Below, one piece after another: positions 33,985 through 45,788 of a DNA stretch of 64,000 bases (position 1 is its first letter; each line of letters opens with the position of its first letter). The notes beneath the pieces are model-generated. The model was not told where the DNA came from and did not search any database. It saw only the letters and a list, made by a program, of their open reading frames with translations. The DNA lies in the NCBI GenBank assembly GCA_963675135.1, contig OY776129.1, positions 69,595,348 through 69,659,347 of the forward strand, in the 5' to 3' direction. This stretch comes from Galeopsis tetrahit. Taxonomy: Eukaryota; Streptophyta; Magnoliopsida; Lamiales; Lamiaceae. Position numbers and translations under genes: made by a program.

Positions 33985-36900
33985 CTAGGCGTTGTATATG
34001 AGATTCTCCAGTAGCAGTCCTCTTGCAGCTCTGCCAAACATGTTTTGCACCTAAATAACACATTCAACACTCGAAAATTAATTCAACCTTTAAAAAAACA
34101 AAAAAAACAATGTTTATATTGAACCCAAATCTGAAATTGGAAATGTAGAGGAGGATCAGATCCATTCACATGTTATACCTGCTTCGTGGTAAGCCCGATG
34201 TTCTCTAGATCATTTAGCTGCACCAAAAAAAAGTTCAGCAATTTCAAAATGTTAAGAAGTCTCTACTACATAGTATTATGTATGATTGTTATGTTTCTTA
34301 CAGATTTGAGAGGGCTTGTTTCTCTCAGCTCAATGATGTACTCCGCAGTCTTTTCACCAATTCCCTAAAACACGGAAATAACATGTCAATCACAAGCAAA
34401 AGTTTCGATTTATATCCTCAATTCATTTCTTCACAAATGGTTTTAATGGGAGGGAATCGGCTATGTCACCTTTATCTCCATTAGCTCCTCCCTGCCATAA
34501 TGCACAAAAAATGTCTTTCAATACAAAGCGAAGCATATGAAAAGCTATTGCGTGTAAGGAAAAAAGTGACACTTAAAGGAGTTACCTGCTTGCTGTATTC
34601 AAGAATTCAATGTAATCTTGGATGAGAGAAGTCTGTCAAGAAATCCGATATATTTATCAGCACCAACAACCATGAAAACATAAGCTGCAAGTTAGCAAAG
34701 AGGCAATAATACCTTTAATCTAGAGCTGCGAATTGTGAGTTTATCAAGTGGTGTGCCTAATTCTTCAACACCTTGTATTGGATGTAATAACTTTGGAGTC
34801 TTTGGATCCGAAGGGAGAAATTGTGACCTTCCAGAGTTGGGGTTAATTGGTGAGAGGACTTCCAGTTGAGGAGGACTTCCGAAGGAAGAAATTTTTTCAC
34901 ATGCATTGAGACGTTCATCTATTGTTGCTTTTGATTCATCTGGAAAGTAGGATTATATGTGTTACATGCTGCTGGCTTTGTGGTTTAACGTTTTTTGGAC
35001 GAATAAACTCAAAGTACCTGGTAATAAAGGGGGATCTACCGAAGAATCTGGGATGGGAAACTGTTTGTTTTCAGTTTCTGCAGAAGCAAGACTTTGAGCC
35101 TGTGAAACAAGATAACATGATGATTGATGATGATACACTACGAGTTCAAAAAAAAAAAAAAAACAAGATAACACTGACCTCCCAACTAAGATCTGAGCAA
35201 ATGTCACCATTAAATAGATTTCGGTCAGCTTTACAAGGACTCCTGTGGAGAAAACTAAGGGGTAAATATCCACGATATGATCACCTTAGTCCAACATAAT
35301 AGCAATTCTGATATACATTACCTCTTTTTTAATTTGGAAACGCATTGTTGGTCTTTAACAGCTTTAGGGTCATTGGAACGTGGACATGTATTCAATTTCC
35401 TTATGGATTTCACCGAACACGGAGTTCTACCATATCTTTGAGAAGTATTTGTTTTTCCTTTTGATTCTCGCCATGCAGCAAGCTTTGCCTCCATGTCAAC
35501 TTTCCCGTTTGAATTGAGATTCTTGTGAGAAGAGTTTATGAAATTAGAAACATGGCGAGATCTAGCTGCCAAGCTAACTGTATGAACAGATTCTTGGTAC
35601 TCCCCTGGATTCTATTGCCCAAGAAAGCTCGATTTAATAAGTGTTTTCTCAAAAAGTACAAGACGTAGAAGCAGAAGGTTAGATATATTACCAAACATGC
35701 TACCATAAGAGCACGACTTGTCCCTCCAAGGGAATCCTGTAAAATGCGTGTCAATTTGCTTTCTCTGTAAGGAATTCTCGGTTGGTTGTTGTTAAGTGCG
35801 AAAATCACATTTGAGAGTGCAAAAAGTGATTGGTTTATCTTGGCGCTCTCCTGAAGTCGAATTCCTTCATTGCAACTTCTCCTGTTGTCTTCATTACCTA
35901 ATGTTCATAAAAAAATAACATCAAAACACCCTTTCTTTATCCATAAGCAGATCAGCTACAGAATTTAAAGTATTTGAGTTACTGGGAACCTGCTAGATCG
36001 ATAAGGTTTAGTTTCCCAGTGATGAAATTGTTGACATTATCATGGGCAGGTGTAGAAATGGAGATCACTAGAATGCCATGGCTCCTGCTTGATACGTCAT
36101 TGAGGCCCGTGTGTGCAACCTTTCGCCTTTGAATAGCAGAATGGAAAATATCAAGAAATTCATTTATTGAATTCACTCCAACTTGAGACAATCCTTTGAG
36201 ATGCACTAGTCCATCTTTGTCATTCAAAACCACGATTTCCTTTTCTTGAGGATTTAAGAGATCATAACATTTTTCCAGGTATATCTCATAGTAAGATATT
36301 GCAGCTTTACTTCCTGTATACTTGCACATCGATAACATGGTCGATATCGCAAGATGCATTATACCAGGTAGCTTATCGCTCCCCTGCAACGACATACCGA
36401 TTAAACACAAGTGCAAAGTACAGTTATGATGCTGTAATACTACTCAGAACCTAAAACAACTGAATTAGCTCACCTAGACAAAGGATCGAGCATATCAAAG
36501 GCAGGATGAACCCAAACAGCTTTCAATATTGCAGAATATTACTAATCTTACACACACATACGGTGGGGATTTGCCTCTTTCTACAAGTTATATACTAAAA
36601 TCCCCAAAAACACACCAACACATGAAAGCATTCCAAATTAAACACTCTACTAGACATAGATTAAAACTGTAATAGAGCATCATAATCAGAAATTGAAATC
36701 AAACCTGCAACGACATACCGATTAAACACAAGTGCAAAGTACAGTTATGATGCTGTAATACAGTACTACTCAGAACCTAAATCAACTGAATTAGCTCATC
36801 TAGACAAAAGATCGAGCATATTAAAGGCAGGATGAACACAAACACCAGCTTTCAATATTGCAGAATATTATTAATCATACACACACAATGGGGATTTGCC

Positions 36901-37809
36901 TCTTTCTACAAATTTCTACTCCCTCCGTCCCGCAATTACTTTCACACTTTCCTTTTCGGACGTCCCACAATAACTTTCACACCCTTAAAATGGAAAACCC
37001 TTTATAAACTCCACCCTCACAATATTCTCAATTTTACACAAATGCCATTACTTTTTCTCCACACATACCCAAAAGTCAACTCATTTCTTTACTTTATACA
37101 TAAAAGGTTTACAAAATTACCCCTCAAAATCCCCACTAAATTCACTTTTCTTATTTTGTGTGCCTCTTCACACGTGAAAGAAATCACGGGACGGAGGGAG
37201 TACAAGTTATATACTAAATCCACAAAAACACAACAACACATGGAAGCATTCCAAATTAAACACTCTACTAGACATGGATTAAAACTTTAATAGGGCATAA
37301 TAATCAGAAATTGAAATCAAACCTGCATAGTATATGTCTTTCCACTGCCAGTGGCCCCATAAGCAAAGACAGTGGCATCTTCTCCCTGAAAAATTCCAGG
37401 AATTAAAGGCCGGATTTCTCTCTCAAAAATCTGGCTCACATTATTATCTTCCTGCCCAAAACAGCCGTCCAATTTGTAAACCTCCTTTCGACTGCAATAA
37501 CACACAAGAAATCCAAAATTAAAAAAATTCAAACACCCAATTGCAGCATTGAATCGAAACAAATGCAAACCTGCTATCGTGGTCTTTTATAAGAAGTGAA
37601 ACTTCGTCCGAATTAGGGTCTGATTCCTGGAGAGACGCGCAGGAGATACGGTTTCCGATTTTTGAAGAAATTTCACTAGAGAGAAAGGGTCGAACCCTCA
37701 CAATAACTCTAACCTTCGCAATCGAACAGGGTCGTTGATTTATTTTCGCTGGTGTAGTACAGCATTCTTCTTCAGCAGATGTCATCGAAAGATTTGTTAC
37801 AGTAGCCAT
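33985..37809 (-). CDS. Kinesin-like protein, KIN-10 family
   Basis: Thirteen exons: 37809-37571, 37491-37323, 36383-35990, 35897-35692, 35611-35322, 35242-35179, 35099-35018, 34939-34713, 34632-34586, 34491-34470, 34364-34302, 34217-34179, 34050-33985. All are GT..AG, and they total 635 codons without a stop. The N-terminal motor has KVRVIVRVRPF (about 32), the P-loop YGATGSGKTYTMQG (about 127), switch I NDVSSRSHGIL, switch II LIDLAGNED and YRESKLTRILQDSLGG. The C-terminal exons encode a helix-hairpin-helix (EELMEIKGIGEKTAEYII), as in KID/KIF22-type kinesin-10. The YGATGSGKT variant and this tail point to KIN-10. These are microtubule motors acting in mitosis and phragmoplast function. The second intron is duplicated (see the separate entry). 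Confidence 0.92.
36384..37322 (-). repeat. Tandemly duplicated KIN-10 intron 2
   Basis: Copy A (36384-36704, 321 bp) and copy B (36705-37322, about 334 bp without the MITE at 36919-37200) are near-identical direct repeats. Each ends, in transcript sense, in GTATGTCGTTGCAG and begins GTTTGATTTCAATTTC. At the junction (36706/36703) the acceptor CAG is directly followed by the donor GTTTGA, so the repeats are two whole introns with no exon between them. Confidence 0.9.
36919..37200. mobile_element. Stowaway-like MITE inside duplicated kinesin intron
   Basis: It starts CTCCCTCCGTCCCGCAATTAC and ends AAATCACGGGACGGAGGGAG, with TA at 36917-36918 and 37201-37202. It is present in copy B only, so it arrived after the intron duplication (or was lost from A). 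Confidence 0.85.
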
Positions 37810-38030
37810 AGGAATTATGAATATGAAATTTGAGGGAAGTAGAGACGATGATCGAAGGGAATATAAAGAAAAAGCGCACTCAGTATACCGTTAGAAAGTT
37901 TTGAGTTTGCGGTTTGAATGTTTAAATTCAAAGGTCACTTTATTTTTTGATATCATAATATAAGGAAACAAAAATGGATATTAATATTATATAGTACAAT
38001 CTCTGTAAATTTATAAGGAAAAAAATATTA

Positions 38031-38349
38031 CTCCATTCCTATCATAAAACTTTCCAATAGTTTCCATACTGGTTTCAAAAAAAAAAAAACTTTCCATACT
38101 TTTTTTTTTTAATTTGTCTCACAAAATTTTGTATATCTAAAATTAAACAATTCTCATATTTTTTAGATTTATAATATTCACATATTTACCATTTATGTCC
38201 TTATGGACTCATCATACACTTAATTCAATAAATTTATTTACTTTTTATATAAATGTATATAAAATAATTATCAACATTTTAATTATTAGTATTTTTTTTT
38301 AAAATTGTGTGTTCAAAATTTACTACAAAATTTAACGGAGTGGAGGGAG
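38031..38349. mobile_element. Stowaway-like MITE
   Basis: It starts CTCCATTCCTATCATAAAAC and ends ACGGAGTGGAGGGAG, with TA on each side. It lies about 220 bp upstream of the kinesin start codon. Confidence 0.6.
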
Positions 38350-39104
38350 TATTGTCGTAGAATCTCAAATTTCAAAATAACTCGGGATTGAAAAATTAAG
38401 TAATATGAACAAAGTCTAACAACCGGATAACAAAATATTGGATATCGAAGAATGAATAAGTTTGTTAATATATTGATACCGAATAATTATGAATTAGTTG
38501 ATTTTTTTTTATATATATATAAAGGAAGGTTTGCTCCCTTTGATTGAAATTAAGTGCATGGATTGGATACTCATTCTGTTAAGCCTAAATAATTTAATTA
38601 ATACTTTCTTTTAGAACGATATTTTTTTCTAAGGATTAGAAAGTTGTGCACGCTTAATTATAAGACATGAGACATAATTTTCAAGTTATAGTTATGTACT
38701 TCAGTTTGAGATTGAATTAAACTCATTCCAATAACATATATGCAACAATAATGGATATAAAGGACATACTATATTTTCATAACATTATATTTAGATTAAA
38801 ATAAGAAAAATCTAAGTCTTGTGATCTTTGATTTTCAGCTGCATTCCTCTCGAATAAATAATGTGTATCTCCTACAAATTGCAGCAAAAATATGTTTACA
38901 CAGAGATAGCAATATAAATTATGAATGCATAGATTAATTCATCAATTCCTTTGTTTCACTTTCGTGTGTCACATGTCAATAAATCAAATAGTGGCACATA
39001 AAGTGAAACATTAAAAGTGACATAAATTATTCGATTAATAAATAAAATAAAATTTGTAAAGAAAGACTTACAAGAACGGATCTCATAGTGAAGCAAAATT
39101 AAGT
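38350..39104. other. Intergenic AT-rich DNA, no gene seen
   Basis: Between the kinesin promoter side and the stop codon of the MBD-like gene. No ORF or element recognised. Confidence 0.4.
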
Positions 39105-40837
39105 TTAATTTGCAAGTATAAGCTTGGGATCGGTTGAGTAGAGGATAAATATAACCGTCTCTCTAAAGGATCGAAACTGTTTGCATTGATGACGATAATA
39201 CTGTAAAAATGCATATAGAATTAGTGCAATTTTGAGAGTTGTTAGTTATGTTTGTAAACACACCCTAAGATAATTACGTACAGTATCTTGGATCTTTCCA
39301 TTGCTTCGTGTTCTTATCTCCATAGTCCAGCCTTTGAGACGTTCTTCCAACAAAATGTCGTATTTTTTAGGAAATACAAGAGGAGTAGGGTCTTGAAGTA
39401 CTGCGGTTACAGCATGATCTCTTTGAGCAACTTCTTCTACTTTAATTTGCCATTTTTTATTACTTTCCTCAAATACTTTTATACGGTATCGACTAACACC
39501 ACCTCTCACCTATACATAACATAATATAATCATTGAATGTTAAATAAAATGCTAAAATTTGAATCATAATTATATTTTATAGTATTATATTTATATACAC
39601 ACTTTACATTTACGATATTTTATTTTTTTTCCCTTTGTAAACAATGACGTTGTTTATAAATGAATTTTACCTGAACTAATCAATATTAATTAATGAAATT
39701 AAACAAAGGAAGTATTATGTACCTGATGGGCCTCAAGCATATATTCTTCCTTGACATTTATATATTTGAAAAGTCGAAAAAATAATTCAATTTCAGTTTC
39801 AGTTACATTTGTTTTGCGCTTTTTTTTCCTCTCTTTTGAGCTGCTCGATCCAATTTCTGGTTCCTGCGAATAACAATTGACAAATAGCTTGCATTTACAC
39901 TCAAATGGCCAAAAAATATTAAAAAGTCAATTAAATGTGTAAATGGTTTTTTATTTTTATACTGATTTGAGCCAAATTTCATTAATAAATGAAATAATTT
40001 ATTTAAAATTCCATATTAATGAGAAATTTAGACTTTTAAATAGAAAAACACGGTTCATGACACGTTTAAAAAGATGCAACGAGAGAGAGAGAAGATATCA
40101 AAACTAGTTCCATTTTTTATTTATTTGAAGAACATATGGTTAAATATTGGTTTACGATGTAGAGAAAAATAAAAAGATACTCCAAAATAAGAAAACAACG
40201 TATACATTACTTTTTTTTTAATTATATTTTCTTTTATTTAATTCTTAGTAACCAAATCAAGATGCGTTTATAATTTCTGTAAGTACAATCTAAAAAATTA
40301 ATATAATTAAGTTATCAATATGTTAAAATTAAATTACAACAAAGTATAGAAATTCACCAAAATACTTGTTTATATATAAACCAAAAGCTAGTAGTTCCAA
40401 TTTTTTTTTCATCATAGTGTGGCAAATGGTTCGAGGAATACAAAATTAAATACATAAATAGGAAAACAACATAGATATGATCTAAATCACTTAACTAAAT
40501 TGATCTATTTTAATTTTTTATCTAATTGTTTGTGTTCCTTATTCTATAGAACTAACGAATATGATTAACAAGCTAGTTTATAATAGAAACTATAACTAAA
40601 ATTAATTTCACTCGACAATCGGCAGATATGTACTTAAAACAAATAAATAAAAAAATAGATCTTCAAATGAATGATTTATACAATTGATAAGGTGTTATTT
40701 TAATGCAACATTGCAAGCATATCTAAACTAACCTTAATATTGATGTCAGATCCTTGTGATGGATTGTTTGAATCTTCTTCAGTTGTTCCAGCACTTTGAG
40801 CATCAACGTCATTTTTCTCATGAGGGATAGGCTCCAT
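39105..40837 (-). CDS. Small MBD-like (methyl-CpG-binding domain-like) protein
   Basis: Four exons (40837-40733, 39863-39723, 39509-39282, 39200-39105) join in frame to 189 residues. Exons 1, 2 and 4 are short and easily missed. The N terminus is acidic and Ser/Thr-rich. A basic run KERKKKRKT (residues 45-53) is a likely nuclear-localisation signal. Residues about 130-180 read LLEERLKGWTMEIRTR, then SNGKIQDTYYRHQCKQFRSF. This fits the MBD pattern GWxxExRxRxxGKxDxYYxxPxGxxFRSxxE, with the conserved GW, R, YY and FRS kept across the exon 3/4 junction. The usual Pro-Gly before the Trp and the SGKK turn are changed, so methyl-CpG binding is uncertain. Start and splice choices rest on frame continuity and GT..AG borders. 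Confidence 0.7.
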
Positions 40838-40849
40838 TGCTTAACTTTA

Positions 40850-42359
40850 AACTTCTTCAACAAAAAATTGTGTGTATGAGAGAGTGAGAGAGGGTGCAAA
40901 AAAAAAAAAAAAGGCTATGAGGATATGAGAATTTTGATAAGGAGTGTTGGTGTCAAATGTGAAAATGAAAGGCTCCTTTTATAGATTTTATTTTATTGCA
41001 GAGAGAGAGGATGTGCATGAATTCATGTCAATTTGCTTTTGATTATGATTTCCTTTTCAATTAGTAGTTAATCTTGTGTTTTATTGTCTTTAGTTCATTC
41101 ACGCAGTGTGTAGTTAATGACGTTATTTCATATATTTGGCTTGTGCTGATTATTACGGAATATAAGATGAAATCGTAAATCTCAAACCAAGAAAAAAGTG
41201 AAGTTTTTTTTTGTATTTTTTACCGTATATTATGGAGTATTTTTTTATTTTGTGTTATTTTTACATTTTTCTTAGTTTAAAAAAAAAAAAAAACTATGTA
41301 CTTCCATTTCGATTTGATCCATTTCTTGAGTTAGGTCAAACCATTTGAGACTTGTCGTGTTGTCATTCCTAGATGTTGCTAAAGTGGCAAGGTTCGGTCA
41401 CACGCAACTAATTGAGAATGATCAAATTGTCATTTAGCGGAGTAGCTAGACATATTTATAAATACCGTTTTTTTAGTGAAAGTTAGTAAGAACAAATATC
41501 ACTGCGTATTTTCTTGAACGCATGATTTTATTGGACATTTGAGTCCCTTTCAGCCCCGTCAAAATATCTCTGATTCTATCGAAGATCCTTTAGGTTGTCG
41601 ATCGTTGAATTGATCGACAAGTAGATCTACATCCATGTTTGAGTACGACGATAGTGAAATCAATCCTGCTTCGATCGCCGTTATACCCTTCAACAAATAG
41701 ACGTAGTTGTTAACTTCACAGTGTTTGGAATTGAACGACAATTCGTACAAGATGAAAATCCTAATGCAATAATGATTTTTAAATGGAAAAGACCGGTGAT
41801 AGGGATGAACGGAAGATCCTTTTACAATGTTTTAGGTTCGGCGATGAGCGTGATTCAAAATGATCGTCCCAATTCATTTCTTTCCACGATTAGACACCGC
41901 ATTATTTTCTTGGTACGTTTTATCAAATTAATGTGTCTAATAATATTTAAATTATAAATTGTTCAAATTAGAAGAACTATTTTCATTAAACGATTTTGCT
42001 TCTTTCGATAATGGAAGAAAAACAATTAATTGCCTTTGTTCAATTTCAATTATTGGAAATACCAGAAATTTTCAATTAAACAAAATCTATCCCTCATATT
42101 TCCACTTTTTTATTTTAGAAATTCTTCATGATTATAACGAGCATCCTGCGTGAATTAAAGTACATCAATCCCACACACATTTAATTTCTTTTTCTTTTAG
42201 AAATCTATCCCACATATTTCCACTTTTTCCTCACCTTCAGCGTGAATTAAAGTAAATCAATGAGGAAAAGAGTCTAAATTTAGATTTTCCGAAATAAAAT
42301 CCCTAAATAATTGTACTGGCTAATTTATTTAAATACAGTGGTTTAGGAAATGAATCTAA
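40850..42359. other. Intergenic DNA with one possible gene fragment
   Basis: The minus-strand frame 41750-41559 (YELSFNSKHCEVNNYVYLLK, followed by an acidic, Leu-rich stretch) is vaguely reminiscent of the C-terminal part of DUF247 proteins, but it is only about 60 codons and has no partner exons that I can see. The rest is AT-rich, without recognised features. Confidence 0.25.
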
Positions 42360-43599
42360 GGAGGGTGTATTCAATTGAGATTTTGTTGGATTTTTTTGGA
42401 CTTTAAAAAGTTGTGGATTTAGAAAATCCATAGACTCTATGCAGAGTTTGACTTGACTTTTTTATTGATTTATATGGATTTTCATAGATTTGACATGATT
42501 CTAAAATACACATTTTTTTATTAATTTACATGGATTTCCATAAACTATAGGATGCAAACGTATATCGAACACACTTGTATATAAAAAAAATTATCTAAAT
42601 TATTTAGAAAAAATACCAAAAATATATTAGTTCAAAAAAAAATTATTATTCATCATTATTATTCTCATCTTCATTTCCACAGTTATACCTACGATTCTGT
42701 GTTGTAATTGGCTTTGAGAAAGCAATTCCAAATTTTCTCTTCCATGTCGAGATGTGGTGAATCTTGATCTTCTTCATTGGAAATTCATGACATTCTTTCC
42801 GGAAGAAAGTTATGTAATCCAGCCAATACTAACCTGCTTGTGTTTTAAATGGGACAGAGGTGGGTTTTGAAAATTGTGAATGACGATTTGAAAATATCAA
42901 AAAAATTCTCGAAAAGATTGAATAACTCAATTGCATTTTTGGGTAACGACCTTGACCACCAAAATCTTTAGATGATATCGAACACCACGTATCGTGAATA
43001 AATGTTCTTGAGATCTTAAAGTTGGCATTAATGCTATAAATTAGGCGATCGAGAATATATTATTGCTAACCTAACGGTGTCGTCGATATACTATAATTTT
43101 TAAAGAGAGAACATAATTTTAAAATACAGAGATGTAATCTTTTTCACGATATGGTGAAGAATCTGTGATGCTTATTGAAGAACATAGTTAGGTTTCTTGA
43201 TATTATTTCGTTTGAAGAAGAGGGTTGTGTAGGATTTTGTGGTTCGAATTACAGCAAGAATGTATGTGCTTTCGAATGAGACTTTGAAATTTTGTTAGAA
43301 GAACAACAAAGTTTTTTTTTTCTTCTCTTTCAGGCCTTCTGAGAGAATCCGTTGAAATCTCTAGTTTTTAGAAGAGATTTTGAATAGTGAAATTTATTTA
43401 TATTTTTGAAGGAGAATCCAACGAAATCCATAGAGTATTAAAATCCATAGATTGTTGAATACCTAAAAATTTCTAAAGACTTTTTAAAATCCGTATTGAA
43501 TACCTCAAAATTTTGAATGACTTTTAAAAATTCGGATTGAATATCCTCAGATTTTAAAAGTTCAAAAAAATCTAACAGAATCTCAATTGAATACACCCC
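42360..43599 (-). mobile_element. Decayed PIF/Harbinger-like transposon
   Basis: The inverted ends GGGTGTATTCAATTGAGATT (left, 42364) and, from the right, GGGGTGTATTCAATTGAGATT are nearly identical. The flanking triplet TAA (42357-42359 and 43600-43602) is a typical 3-bp Harbinger target duplication. Short subterminal repeats of AAATCCATAGA type occur near both ends. A transposase C-terminal remnant lies inside. Confidence 0.8.
42689..42823 (-). pseudogene. Harbinger transposase C-terminal remnant
   Basis: On the minus strand the frame reads AGLHNFLPERMS, a stop, then ISNEEDQDSPHLDMEEK and IWNCF. The ALHNF(L/I)R block followed by an acidic tail is the usual C terminus of plant PIF/Harbinger DDE transposases. 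Only this piece is recognisable. Confidence 0.55.
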
Positions 43600-43602
43600 T
43601 AA

Positions 43603-44326
43603 ATCTAATATTTTGAAATCTTTAAAATATAAGAGGGTAGAAATAACAACAAATGTGTTTATTCATTGCTACTATATATGTTGGATTGACTAAATGAATT
43701 ATATTCTTTATTACAATCATAACAACAACACAAATATTTTTGGGATTTCAGAATTTCAATCTAGCTTTAATGGATTATACTTCAAATATCTTTATTTGAT
43801 TATACTTCAAACATATATACACATTATACAATAATAATGCGACTACACATGTTTTAAAAAACAACCCTAGTTAACACTTTCAAATTAATTTAATTTTATG
43901 AAAATGAAAAGTTTAAAAGATGTTTTATGTGAGGCAATTTTATATATAACGTACATAGCTTTCAATTTAATATTTAGATGATGCACAATTTAAATATGAT
44001 AAAGTAAATGTCTCACATTTAAGAGACTGTTTTTGTCAAATTTTATTATATATGTAGATTTTGTTGGAAGTGGGGTGGGGTGTATGATTAAAGGTGATGA
44101 TGTGCATGAACTTTTATGCCATTTTTCCTTTTCAAGAAAAAATGTGAGGTTTTTGCTTGTACTAATCATATAACGTGGTTACAATCAGCATAAAAACTAA
44201 AGATAGACTTTTTGGCTTTTAGAACTTCATTTTAATGGAAAAGTCATTAAATTGCGCATGAATACAGCATGCATTACGAGAAAAATGAGACTACATATGT
44301 TATAATAAACAAATTTTTTTTAAAGG
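43603..44326. other. Intergenic DNA, no gene seen
   Basis: AT-rich, no supported ORF or element. Confidence 0.4.
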
Positions 44327-44604
44327 GCTAGTCTTGGGTGAGACCGTCTCACATAATGAGATCCGTGAGACGACTTTTATATATAAAAAGTGATAATGTT
44401 TGAGCAAAAAGTGATAGTGTTTAAGTAAAAAGTGATAGTCACTTTTGTTAAAAATATTATCACTTTTAACTAAAACATTATCACTTTTTTTATAAACCAA
44501 AATTTGGAAAAAAAATATGGATTATCCTACCCAAAATTTTGAAATATGGGTTAAAAGGATCTGTCTTACAGAATCCGTTAGACGGTCTCACACAAATTTT
44601 TGCC
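44327..44604. mobile_element. MITE with GTGAGACCGTCT ends
   Basis: Near the left end GGGTGAGACCGTCTCAC, and near the right end (reverse complement) TTGTGTGAGACCGTCTAAC, form inverted repeats. The core is a hairpin of AAAAAGTGATA-type repeats on the left and TATCACTTTTT on the right. The superfamily is uncertain and the boundaries are approximate. Confidence 0.55.
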
Positions 44605-44737
44605 TTTTTTAAAAAAAAATTATTTCTATGAAAATTTAACTACCTTTGGTGGCACTTGTGATTTTCTTTTACAAAAACGAAAAGCTAATTATACAATTTT
44701 TGTTGATGGGGTGGTATGGAATAATGCATGGTTAAAT

Positions 44738-45316
44738 TAGGGGTGGTTTGGCACGGTATATCAACCATACTGAACCATACCGTTATCATACCGAAAATTT
44801 CGATATTGAAAAAATTCATACCGTTATTATACCGAAAATTTCGATATTGAAAAAATTCATACCGTTATCGTACCGAGATTTCGATACGGTATATCGGTAT
44901 ATTGTACCATATCGACATATCGAAAATATTGAACCATCATTTCATATCGAAATACTGGTATACCAATTCATACCGAAAATATTGAAGTATTATTTTATAC
45001 CAAAATTAATTATTTAAGATTTTTTTTATTTTAGTTTTAATAATTAAAGTTATTTTAATTTAAAAATAATATAAAATTATTATTTTATTAAGGTTTCAGT
45101 ATATCGATATACCGTTTTATACCGAATATCGAAATTTTTTCGGTATATCGAAATACCGCGGTATGATCATTTTCCATACCGTTACCGTACCAAAAATTTC
45201 GGTACGATATCATACCATACCGAAAATTTCGGTATACCAAAAATTTAATATTTTCGATATTTTTTCGGTATGAAAAGTTCGGTATACCAAAATTTCGGTA
45301 TATTTCCCCACTCCTA
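44738..45316. mobile_element. hAT-like MITE
   Basis: A perfect 8-bp target duplication, GGTTAAAT (44730-44737 and 45317-45324), flanks ends TAGGGGTGG and, inverted, TAGGAGTGG. The interior is almost entirely palindromic variants of GGTATACCGAAATTTCGG, plus a 46-bp tandem duplication (ATACCGAAAATTTCGATATT...). Non-coding. Confidence 0.85.
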
Positions 45317-45324
45317 GGTTAAAT

Positions 45325-45788
45325 ACTTAAATATGATGTGCATGAATTTATATCAACTTGTTTTTTCAAGAAAGGTGAGATTTTATTTGACCCACTGTAT
45401 TAAGGTTACAATCTATCTATATATTTTGTAGAGTAAATTAGTCCAAGATAGATTAATTATCGAGTTCAAGATATATTCTTAATCGGGCCTATAATAAAAA
45501 AAATTACCCGACAAGCAAAAATATACTCAATTGTGTACATATTAAATGGTCAAAAGGCACCCCGTTTTAAATTCAATTTGAATTAGTTGAAATATCCGAA
45601 GCTGATCATGTATATTTCAACATATCTACAAGACCGGAGTAGAATCATAGATTAATAGAATAACAGTCACGGTTGATAGAGTGAATAAGATTCTATGAAT
45701 CCTTTAAAAGTTGAATAATTAATGAAGAACTTTGCATATAGTATATATTTACAAAGAAGAAATTGGAACTTAAAAGGTAAAGTGAGTT
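45325..45788. other. 3' flank of UVH1
   Basis: Probable UVH1 3'UTR and intergenic sequence. No other gene. Confidence 0.4.

Noticed and set aside
41559..41750. DUF247-like gene
   Set aside because: Only a weak resemblance over about 60 codons, with no further exons. Mentioned only as a low-confidence fragment.
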